NCBI GenBank assembly: GCA_021292105.1
Contig: CM037861.1
Span: 30,489,674-30,553,673, forward strand
Reading direction: 5' to 3'
Source of the DNA: Anadara kagoshimensis
Lineage: Eukaryota; Mollusca; Bivalvia; Arcoida; Arcidae
DNA length: 64,000 nucleotides
Each line of letters begins with the position of its first letter. Positions within the stretch are counted from its first letter, which is position 1. Positions 1 to 12,300 of the stretch are shown piece after piece. Position numbers and translations under genes: made by a program. Below the pieces are notes generated by a model that was not told the origin of the DNA, did not search any database, and saw only the letters and a program-made list of their open reading frames with translations.

Positions 1-287
1 ATTCCCTAGATCATAGATACGAGTTAGAATAAATCCAGTAGCTGCTTGGTGTTTTTATACAACAAAGAATGACAACCTAAGTCTAAGCAGAAAGCTTCAT
101 GCATATGTTATCTTAACAGTTCTCTCTAATTTTTGTCTGTCTGCAAAGATTGCAAATTTAAACTTTTTAATACATGCATTTTGAGGGCATAAATGCCATT
201 AGACAGTTTGCTAATTTTCTACAATGTACATGTATTAGAATTGTCAGTAGATCAAAAATTAGTTTTTTTTTTTTTTCTTTTTTTTAG

Positions 288-333
288 TTTCACACAAACG
301 AGATGAAGACATGGTAGAATTTAGCTGGAAAAG
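288..333 (+). CDS. TOP3A: TOP3A exon, first one visible in the window
   Basis: The acceptor is a long T tract ending in TTTTTAG and the donor is AAAAG|GT. It reads (V)[15 protein letters not shown], matching the segment of metazoan TOP3A that ends in VEFNWKR. The first codon is split with an exon upstream of the window. Confidence 0.85.
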
Positions 334-3300
334 GTTTAATTTTATTTTAATTTTAACTCCTAGTCAGTTACACAGCAAACATTTATTTTGAAAGAGAAAA
401 GATGTTATTGAATCACTCCCATTTTTCTAGCTTCTTCGTGCCAAATGTTAAATATATATGCGTGTTATATGCAATATATTGTTGGTCTTCCCTGAAAAAG
501 TGCTGTATTTAAAATAATTTTAAACAAAATATTGGACAATGTTAATGAGGGTGGCACCTGATGACTCTCAGAGGCTGGTGGCCAAGTGGTGTAAAGCATG
601 TCTTGGTTTGAATCCTACTTGGACAGATCCTAGTCTCGGAAAGTTTTCCAGTAACTTGTTGAATGTCGGTGGTTTTCTCTTGGTGCTGATTTTTTCCTCC
701 AATATCAAAGAACTGACTGTCAGACACCATTACTCCACTCAACTCCACCTGTAGACTCATAGTGATAACTATATTATTAAAATTGTTTTCATCCTTAACA
801 TGTGATAAACTTGAGTCAGTTAAAAAGCAGAATGAAAACATAAAGTGGGTTGATTCCGATATCCCGGTATTTAAATAATGATACAGAATTGAAGGAAGAA
901 GTTTTGCAACTGCCAATGCAAGCAAGAAAACAACACAATACAAGTCGATGATCACAGCCAAACAAAACAAGGCAAGAAAAGACAAATGAATATTCCCACC
1001 ATTGATTATAATGTCCCCATTCTTTGTAGTTATACATGTAGTACTATTGAAAACATATTTCATTTTACATACCAATGTATCAAAATTAATTTTCTCTATC
1101 TGTTTAAAAAAATTACACAGGCCTTTGTAATCCAGACTCTCTATATATGTACATGTTTTTCTTTGTTACAGAAATAGATTATTTGATAACCAGGCCTGTC
1201 TGGTGCTGTATGAACATTGTATTGAGGTAGGTCAGATTAATTATTTTGTGGTGACAAATCGTCTTTTTGCATTATTTGGCTTTACCAAAGTACTGCAGAA
1301 TACTTGCCACCAGATCTGCAGATCAATTTACATTGTTTCTACTGATTATTTAATTGACATATCGCTGGCCATTCCTATTATGTTCTGACACTGGCTGTCA
1401 CAACAGTACCAAAGCAGTGTCATGGCAACTAATGACGTACTAATGTCAGTAACATCATAAAACGGCACAATTCAGGCGGAGTTTTCATTCTTTTTTTGTG
1501 TAAATCAAGCATGCCTGCCCTTTATTGGAACATTGTGGGTGTGGTTGACAATCTGTCTTTTTATAACCACAGCATATTCCCAGAATGACATATTTTCTGT
1601 TCTGGAAAATGCAAATTCAGTATCTGATGAAAATAATTCTTAGATATACACAAACATTAGGACTTATCACATACCGGGTAGTAAGCCTTTCACATGACAT
1701 GATGTGAGATGAGTGACAGTTTGTATTCAGCTTCAAAGCTTTAAATTTATTTTATACTTTATAGCTAAAGTATTTGATGTCAATGCTTTAAATAATTTTT
1801 GTGTTGCTTGCAAGATTGCTAGGGAAATTTAAATATCAGTATTGGCATCTTGTGGGGTAGCGGCGACATCTGAATTGGTTTCCAGTGTCAGTCAATGTGT
1901 CAGTCAAGTTTGATGGTAATAAAAAAAAACCTGTGCATGATTAATGAAGATATAAATGCAATCTGTTTGGTCTATGGTTTCCAAGTGATAACTCTTGTAA
2001 TATTGCTCAAATTTTGGCGAAACTTAGTATACTCATTAAGTAATCACCTCTTGAAGTTAAATCCTTGCCGTTGGCCTTTACGGGTTCACTTGGTATCAGT
2101 ATAATGTGACTTGGGAGTGGTACGCTTGTCTACGGCCTACTGACTCTGTGAGCTAGCATGATAAAGATGCCCTGAATGCGTGCTAGTACAAGACAGACCA
2201 TAAAACACACTCGCACATCACATGCATACACAAAATAGTTCATAGATTAATCCATAGAGATTAATAAACTAGTTCTTGTCACGAAGCTGAAAAATTGCTG
2301 ATGCGACCCTAAGCAACATTCAACCAACCAGTCTTGTTGTTAAATCAAAAAGTAAATGGAGGTTCCACCCCCTCAAACACATCTCAAGCATTTCACATGT
2401 TCATTAACAGTTTGTATTCAATGTCATTGCTTTAATTAATTTATTTATTTTATTTTTTAGAATCCAGTAGCTAAAGTACTAGATGTCAAATCAAAAAGTA
2501 AAAGTAAATGGAGGCCACATCCATTGGATACAGTGGTATGTTATTTTATCTTCTACTTTTGGTTCCTATATAGCATGTTTCATCTGTGACTACATGTATT
2601 GAAATTATTAATTTAAACAAGCACGTAACACTATTAGGGACAATTTTTACCTGTCCGAGATAGAAGAAAATTGAACTTACTTGAAAAAATAAAAAAAATT
2701 AAAAATAAATATTGTGAAAATTTATCAACAATTTAATTTTTACAAACCGCATCAGTTTCCTGGAGATTGGGAGGTTGTGGATTTGAACCCTGGCCGAATT
2801 ATACATAAAACTTTAAAATTTAAGAAACTGTTTCCTTGCCTGGCGTTTGGTATTAAGAGGACAGAGTATTGACTGGTTCATTAGGTGTCAGTATAAAATG
2901 ATAGAGTAGTAGTATGCTTGTCTGTAGCATACTGTGCATGATCTACTTTTTGTAGAAATGCAGGCATACTACACTGTTTCTCTGAATCTGATAGATGTTA
3001 TTCTTCAGGACTACACAATATATATGTAAAAAATTGTTAATAAGCTTACTAGGATAATTGAAAAACAGAAAAATCTGCTAGAATTTACATATACCATTAA
3101 TTACACCCTATATATGTGTGTGTGTGTGTTATATTTTCAGGAATTAGAAAAGTTAGCATCCAGAAAGTTAAGGATCAATGCTAAGGAAACTATGAAAATA
3201 GCTGAGAAACTATACACACAGGGATTTATAAGTTATCCCCGTACTGAGACTAATATATTTCCAAAAGACCTTGACCTTCCTGGATTGATAGAACAACAGA

Positions 3301-6300
3301 CAAGAGACCAGAATTGGGGAGGTAATGTCTGGCTTAAGAATATTAGTAGTTTGAAATGTCCGTTTTAAAAAATAGTTTGAAAGTTTTTTTGTTGAAAAAA
3401 ATGGAAAAGTTGTAATTTTAATCCTACTTTGAATACAAAAGTATTATGTGCTTCATCCTTTTTATCCCCACCTTTTGAAGAAAGAGGGGGATATTAAATT
3501 TGAATTTCCCTCTGTCCGTCTTTCCATCTGTCCAAATTATGAAGCACTATTTCACGAAACTTGGTGCAAAGCATCAACATTGATAGGAGATGTGCATATC
3601 ATTAACCCAAGTTGGTTTGCTTATCCTGGGAGTTCTTGCCCTTTGAACATAAGTGCAAATCACAAAAAAAAGAACCTGTTGGCAGGGGATCCTTATTCAC
3701 CGAATTTGCTTGTTTCCCTTATATTTGTGATATTTTTTTTTTAATTTGAAAACAGTGTCATGTATTAAAATGGCTATTTAGCTTTTAAATTTTGAGCACA
3801 GTCACTGAATTAAGTTTTTGGAAACTTTGTTGATACACTATATGTGAAAGCAAATTAAAAATGTTCTTTTAATAGCTATAGTTCATATAAGGTGGTTACC
3901 TTTAATTTTATTAGGAGTTGAATTTTCCTTCAAGAGCATATGTGGAATTATCATAATATATGTGTTCAACCATCACCAAAAAGTCAACAAAAGACTACAG
4001 TTTGACATGTGCTTTCACTTTGTTTACTTTCTGCCATTACATCATTTCCTAAAACATGATTATTTCCCTTAGAATTCTCAATACATGTTATTCTAAGCAG
4101 ACTGGTAAACAATTATTTATCACGTTAGAGTTAAAACAACACTGTTGAAAAATATGTATGGCATTTTTTTTTCAGATTTTGCAAGTGGAGTTTTAGAACG
4201 TGGTCCTAATCCACGAAATGGCAACAAAACTGATCAGGCTCATCCTCCAATACATCCAACTAAGTATACAAATAATTTACAGGTACTAGTATAGTCACTA
4301 ACTCTTATTCTTATAGTCACAACAAAACAATGTTAACTCAAAAGAAAATTTTTTTTTAAAAATTGTAGTAAGAGAATAATACAAAATAAATGTTTCCTTT
4401 ATCCAATAAATCTTGGGGATAATTTCATGAAGAAAATGAATCCTGCTTTGGTAGATGTTATTGTGAAAAAGTTTGTCAATTCACTTGCCAAAGATGAATG
4501 GTTTTCTCTGGGCGCTGCGGTTTCCTCCACCATCCCAAGTCTGACCACCTTGATCTTAGTAAGTGAAAGACTATCAACTTGGTTGTGAAACAATATTAAT
4601 TTACTCCATTCATACCTGTATGTTGTAACTCAATAAGGCAACTGTTACAATGATGAATGGATAAGATGTGGTTAAAAAGTTGATTTAAAACTTAATTAAC
4701 CAGTTTAATTTTAGAACTTTTAATACAATTGAATAGAAAAAAAATCTCCAGAAAAATGCAATTTATAAACCTTCAAACACATGACATGCTTTTTGGCTCA
4801 ATGCACTATTTCAATACAGTACAACCTCGGCATATCACCACCTTTGGTTTAAAAAGATTTGGAGTATAACAAAGGTCCAGTATCAAGATTATACTGTACA
4901 AACATTTATCGAATTTTAAATCTTTCATATTGATTGATTTATTGATTTAAATTCCAGGGTAATGAACAAAGAATTTATGAATTTATTGTTCGCCATTTCC
5001 TCGCTTGCTGTTCCCAAGATGCACAGGGACAGGAAACAACGGTTGAAATTGAAATAGCAGAAGAAAGGGTAATATTTCTTTATTATTTGTACCTAAGTTA
5101 CAATTTTTGGGACAATTTTTACATTTCCAAGACAACAGAATTTGTAATTTACTTGCAAAACAGCTTTAAATATTTTGAATATTTATCCACAATTTCAATT
5201 TTTTTTAAGCCATTTAAGCCATTTAAGCCATACATTTATTAGGAGCGAGGGTTTATATCATATTTGTTTAAGTTGAGTTGAGAATTGGTGTTTAACATCC
5301 CAGTCAAGCATATTTCACTTATATCAAGACATTGCCAGCTATAAGGTGCAGAAATTTTGCCTGTTGATTGCACTGATGGCATTGTACAGCAGGGTTCTTT
5401 ATTGTGTCATGCCTTCAGTTTATTTTAAGTTATCATCCAAAAGAACTGTGGCTTTTATTTAGAAATGCCGAGTGCCTGGTGAAAGAACAGTCACTACCCA
5501 CTTTCAAGTCTTGGTTCAGACCCACAACCTCCCACTACGGAGCGAACACTCTATCAACTGAGCTACCGTAGTGGTCTGTTTGAGTTATATTGGTGACACA
5601 ATGATAACTTATTTGATTACATGTACATAATAGTTGTTGTGTTTTATAATTACAGTTTACAGCACAAGGATTGATGATTATAGCAAGAAACTACTTAGAT
5701 GTTTATCCATATGACAAGTGGAATGCAAAGGTTTGCTAATCTCTCTCTCTCTCTCTCTCCTGAACTCTCTCTATCTTTTTCTTTTTTTTGGGTTATTAAT
5801 GTACTTGTAGAAGTGCTTTATACATAACTACTTATTTATATCCTTTTTTTTTACTTGTAGGTTATACCAGTATATCATCAAGGTGATACCTTCCAGCCTA
5901 ACGCTATTGAGGTAAAAAACTAATTACTTGAAAATGATTTAAAACTGTTATTAAAAAAAAAAAAAAAAAAATGAAATTTGGTACAGTGTAACAAAATTGA
6001 TCATGATAGAGAGAAAATGGTTCAATTTAATTGACATTTTACTCTGACAAAGAAGCCACTCTGACAGGCAGTGAGTTTAGGGTTTTACACTCATATAGAA
6101 ACAGTTTGATAATATTTTAGGCTTTATATTTTAACATATATCAGTGATTTTGTTAGGTTTTTTTTTGTACGGCGTTTAACGATAGTGAACACGTACTTTG
6201 CTATCGCTTTCTTCCAAGATATCGGGCTTCTTTGCTATGAAATTATAAGATATGAGTACACATGAAAATAGTGTGCCTGGTAAATGAGCGTGAAAGAAAT

Positions 6301-9300
6301 ATATCTGTTTTATCGTGGGATATGATTCTGAGACGGGTAATGCATTTGGTTACATATGCACATTTGGAATAAATTTTCAGAATACATTTCTGAATCTAGT
6401 AAAATATTGCGACGGGATGCATCCAATAATTTCTGCAATTTGGCGAACTGATCTCGTGTTTACAATAAAAAGTAGTCTGAGAAGTTTGCGTCCTACGATA
6501 CATGTAAAATCATAACTTCTTATGAAATAAACAGCAATGGCAAGTTGGTTTAATTAATTTTCATGAAATCTACGGTAATTTAAATTTGTTTTGAAGGGTA
6601 TGATAACGTATTTTGATGTTGAGGCAATTGTGTCATATTTTAAAACTGTTTATCGATTAGATTTCACTTTCGTGAAAGGGAGATAATTCGTACAGTGTTG
6701 TGTGCAAATGACCACGTGTGGATTTTAAATACTTCACCATTAACATGAAACAGGAATATTGTGAGTGATAATCAGCAGTTTATTAAAACCCAGATTTAAC
6801 AGCAAATGATCCAGTTACATACAACCGCTAGAATTTACCCCCTCATAGCAACGGTAGCTAGGGTCTGCAAAACTCTACTTTCTCTCTATCCGAAATGACG
6901 AAACGATCGGGTAGGACTTTATTAAATTTTAATTACTGATTGTCTTTTTCATATATTTATGGAATTATTATTTTCTACCATTTAATTTAGCAATACATGG
7001 TTTGGTACATTGTTTCTTTTTCCAAAAAACATCCGTCAGACTATGCATAGATCGAACCCCACCCCCACCCCCAAATTTTCGGTTATATTCTGTCTTGCCA
7101 CAATACCATTTTCCCAACTACGCCGTACAACAGCACGGCAGTGCTATGTTTAAAACTACTTTCTGTCTTTAAAGTGGGAAAATTTGAAGTTCTGAAATAC
7201 AGCAAACTGCATAATGACATGTTTGTAATACTCAGTACCTTGGGATCCTTATTGCAAAGATGTTATATTGTGACAATGTTCAAGATATTTTATGGTTAAA
7301 GATAACTAGATTTAATTTGCTACTACATGTATATGACTGTTGTTTCTGAATTTAAGTGATCAAATTGGGAAAATTTAGTCAGTTTCCACAGGGTAAACTA
7401 CCTTTGTTTGGTAGTACTTTTAGGTAAACAAAATTGCAGTATATTCATCATGTTCATGGCTAAAGCAGGTTACTGAGAAGTACAGGATAGTTTGTTTGTC
7501 AGATTGGATTAATTCTTTTATATATACACATGTATACCATATAAATGTTTACAAATTACTTTTTTCAGATGGTGGAGGGTGAAACTAGTCCACCATCTTT
7601 ATTGACTGAAGCTGATCTCATTGCCTTAATGGAAAAACATGGAATAGGTAACTAAAATTTCTTTTTTATAATGTTAACCAGTTAATTAATATTTGTAAAA
7701 TAGTTTAAACAAGACAAATTAAAAGATTGAAAGTAATACAAGTATTGTCATAATTTTCCATTTTGATTTCTATGCGACTATCATGTGCTGTAATGCCAGC
7801 AATTTTTGTTCTTAACCTGAGGTGTTATCAGATGAAATTATGAACTTACATAAAAAAATATCAAACTTTGTTCTTTTAATTTTGATTGGAAATTGTTTAT
7901 ATAGGTTTAATTACTGGTATCAGTCAATTAGATTTTCCAGTCACATGGTCAGCTTTGTGGGAGAAGTTAGCAATGCTACCATCTCAGTCATATTACGTTA
8001 TTCAAATTTGTAAAACTTTTTTTATTTACAGTAGAACTTCGATAACTCGAACTTCGATATCTCGAATACCACGGATAACTCGAAGTCATTATTTTGTCCC
8101 GACCGGTTTTCTATATAAACTATTTAAATTAAACTTCGATAACTCAAACTCCTTTTATTCGAATACCCCCGATAACTCGAAGGAATGTTAGGGTGCAAAA
8201 TTAAAAATTGTATGACAAACAACGTTCTAAAACTCGAAATGTTTTAACAATGAGTGATCAATAGAACGATCAATAAAAATCACAGTCTTCGGTACAAGCC
8301 GATTAATGAGAGGAGTAGTGGTACAGATCAAAGTTTCTGCTACCGTATTAATTAGTGTCAATTAAAGGATTAGTACTCTTTGTCGTAATTATAATGGACG
8401 ATGAAGTTTAACCGTGCACTCCCTTAGTGAAAGCCGAGTTTTGTGCCGTCGGCGATAACAGCAAATTTCCAGGTGATTTAAGCAAGTTGGATTTAAATGA
8501 CTGACACGTAGTACGCACACTAATTTTATAATTTCTATAAAATGCGCGTCTTGTCTTGTGGATGTATTATTATGATTATTACAATTTACATGACTATGTT
8601 TGTCTGATTCAGTTCTTTTAATGCATTATGGTCATGTATTGATTATACACATTTTGTGCATTTAATGTATGTGTTTGTCGTCGCCATTATTTTTTATAAA
8701 AACATAATTAATAAAACGGATTTAATCCATTATTTTGTGCAGTACATATTGTACTAGTGTATCGGAAAACAGTTTGACACCATCCAGCATTTTTCCCATA
8801 AAAATGAAAGTCTACAATGTGACGTCATCCTTCAACTTCGAACACTCGAACACCCCGATAACTCGAAGTCATCATCGAAGTCCCGTGCACTTCGAGTTAT
8901 CGAAGTTCTACTGTATTTTATTTGTTGATACTGTTATGTATTTTAAAAAAAAATTCTTAGTAAGATAATTTTGATACTGGTATGCATTATAATTTTAATC
9001 TTTGATCTGATGTTTCTATTTTAGGAACTGATGCAACTCATGCTGAACATATAGAAACTATAAAATCTCGTATGTATGTGGGCGTGAAACCTGACGGTAA
9101 ATTTGTACCAGGACAACTAGGAATGGGGCTTGTTGAAGGTATTACAAATGATACATTAATTTTGATCTTATTTAATAAAATGTACACACTTACCATAAAC
9201 TAACATCATTAAGTTGGTCAGTTGAAGGTTGAGTACCGGTAAATTATTGGTTTTTCAAGTCCCAGTCCAGACTTTTTCACTTATATTGAGGTGTTCAGTC

Positions 9301-12300
9301 TTGGATAGTGGAGGAAACAGGAGTGCCCACAGAAGACCACTGACCTTTGGCATGTGAACTGACAAACTTTCTTACACTAGGAGATTCAAATCTAGTTTGT
9401 GAGAGGCACTGTGATACATATGCACATACTTTAGACCATCAGAATGGTGTTTTCTAGTGCAGTGAAGATTATTTCTTATATCTCAAGGTGCTAGTTTTGA
9501 AATGGAATTAGCAGTACCAGAGAAACCTTCGGCAAGTGAACTTACAAATTTTCTCTTACTAAAAAGAACATTAGAATCTGCAACCATAATTAAAAGATTT
9601 TTGATAGATAGTTTAAAGTTATGATGAACTGAACAAACTTTTGAATTAGTATGAGGCTTCTGCTAGCTCTTGTTTGTAGAATTGAAGTCTAGAATATTAT
9701 CTTTTCATCTTTTCAGGTTATGATGCCATGGGTTATGAAATGTCAAAACCTAACTTAAGAGCTGAGTTAGAAGCAGATTTGAAAAGGTAAAAAAAATATT
9801 CAATTTTCTATTCTTCAGAATGGCATATTCTCAGCAGATAGAAGATAAAGGGGAAAATTTATTTTTGCTTATTTAGTGCTTAAGAAATTACCTCGAAAAT
9901 GTCTGCCATACAGGTTAATATGATATATAGAATTTACACCCACTTTTATTAGCTCACCTGAGCCAAAGGCTCAGATGAGCTATTGCAATCTATCACCGTC
10001 CGTCGTCCGTCGTCCGTCGTGTGTCGTGCGTCGTGCGTAAACTTTACATTTTAATCTTCTCCTCCAAAACTACTGGGCCATATTTGATGAAACTTGGTGA
10101 TTATCATGCCTGGGTAACAGCCTTTCAAAATTGTGTTCGGGGTTTGGCCACGCCCAACAAGATGGCCGCTGTTACTAAAAATAGCAAAAAGACAAAAAAA
10201 TCTTCTTCTCTGAAACCAAAAGGTGCAGGCAAATTTTGATTGGATATTTGGATTCAGCATACCTAGGAACATTAAAATTTTGTTTTTCATGAAAATTAGA
10301 TGAAAAATAGGTTACGCGTTTTTTGTGTAAAATTACGTAATTTTTAAAATGAGACATTTATTGTTATAACTTCATAACGGCTGAAGATAATTGTATGGAG
10401 TTTTCACTGTTGATCTTGTCTTGCAATTTTCTTCCAATTGATGTCAAGGTCGAAGGTCAAGGTCATGTCCCAGTTTTTGACCTTTGATAAAAAATGCTAT
10501 TTTTTAACATTTCTTGTGATAATGGCGTAGGATTTTCAGTTGTTTGTAGGTATTGACATGACGATCATTTTGATACATAGATCAGGGTCATGGGTTTAAA
10601 GGTCAAGGTCACAGATGTCCAAGAATACCAAAATAGTTAATTATCTGCAAAACTTTAAACTTTTTGTATAGGCATGTATATTGGAATATTGTAGGTATTG
10701 GCCTAACGATCATTTTGATATATGAATGAAGGTCATAGGTTCAAAGGTCAAGGTCATAGATGCGAATGAATACTTAAATGGTTAATTATCTCAAAAACTA
10801 TAAACTTTTTTATAGGCATGTATATTGGAATATTGTAGGTATTGGCCTAATGATCATTTTGATATATGAATGAAGGTCATAGGTTCAAAGGTCAAGGTCA
10901 TAGAATTGAACGAATACTTAAATGGTTAATTATCTCAAAAACTATAAACTTTTTGTTAGGCATGTATATTGGAATATTGTAGGTATTGGCCTAACAATCA
11001 TTTTGATATATGAATGAAGGTCATAGGTTCAAAGGTCAAGGTCATAGCTGGGAACGAATTTTTTAAATGGTTAATTATCTCAAAAACTTTTTGTATAGGC
11101 ATGTATATTAGAATATTGTAGGCTTTTGCACAACGATCATTTTGATATATGAATGAAGTTCATAGGTTCAAAGGTCAAGGTCATAGATGCAAACTAATAC
11201 TTAAATGGTTAATTATCTCAAAAACTATAAACTTTTTGTATAGGCATGTATATTAGAATATTGTAGGTATTGGCCTATCGATCATTTTGATATATGAATG
11301 AAGGTCATAGGTTCAAAGGTCAAGGTCATAGATGCGAACGAATACATAAATGGTGAATTATCTCAAAAACTATAAACTTTTTGTATAGGCATGTATATTG
11401 GAATATTGTAGGTATTTGCACAACAATCATTTTTATATATAAATGAAGGTCATAGGTTCAAAGGTCAAGGTCATAGATGCAAACGAATACTTAAATGGTT
11501 AATTATCTCAAAAACTATAAACTCTTTGTATAGGCATGTATATTGGAATATTGTAGGTATTGGCCTAATGCACATTTTAATATACAGATGTTCTAGCTGT
11601 TTATAAATAATATATTGTAGCTAGACTTTAAGTATGTTATATATAGCATACTTATATAATAATTATTATAATTAATTTGCCAAAATACTTGCATATTATT
11701 GGCCCTTACTGCTTAAAATTTTGATATTCTCTTTTATTAATGTCAATGACCATCGAACCTCTGCATAAGATATGTACTCTTCCTCAGGTGAGCGTTAAGG
11801 CCCATGGGCCTCTTGTTGATTATGTGAAAATTACACCCACACAAGATGCCAGATTTCAGAACTCACAAAATTTTCACCCTATGGAAATAATCCCCTTTAC
11901 AGTACTGTAAATGTATTTAAGAGTCTACAAATTTTAGCACAAATTATAATTTAGGTAAATTTATAGACTTGAATGGGAATAAAACACACCAATCACTTGT
12001 GCATTATGATCATATTTAGTATGCCAGTGTATTTAAATTAGCGCCACTGTATCATTGCGAAAATTCTTAAATATTTAATAAATTGCTAAATATTTAATCT
12101 ATCAATATAACTGTAAATATAAATACAGTCAAACCTGCCTATAAAGGTCACCCAAGGGAACCAGTAAAAGTGGCCTTTATGGGCAGGTAGCTTTTATATA
12201 CATGTGGTAGTATTAATTATATGGAATAATTAGTTAAGTTTTATTTAATTAAGTTCTATTTTAATTAACTGTTTACATTAATTGTAATTGTGGTGTCCTG

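Noticed and set aside
542..1075. Long minus-strand open frame (177 codons)
   Set aside because: It overlaps a reverse-read SINE and intron sequence of TOP3A, has no recognisable domain, and shows no splice or start context.
10021..10357. Open frames shared with 58606-58966
   Set aside because: The similarity exists because both lie in copies of the same noncoding repeat; the frames are short, begin in a tandem CGTCGTCCGT tract and have no domain.
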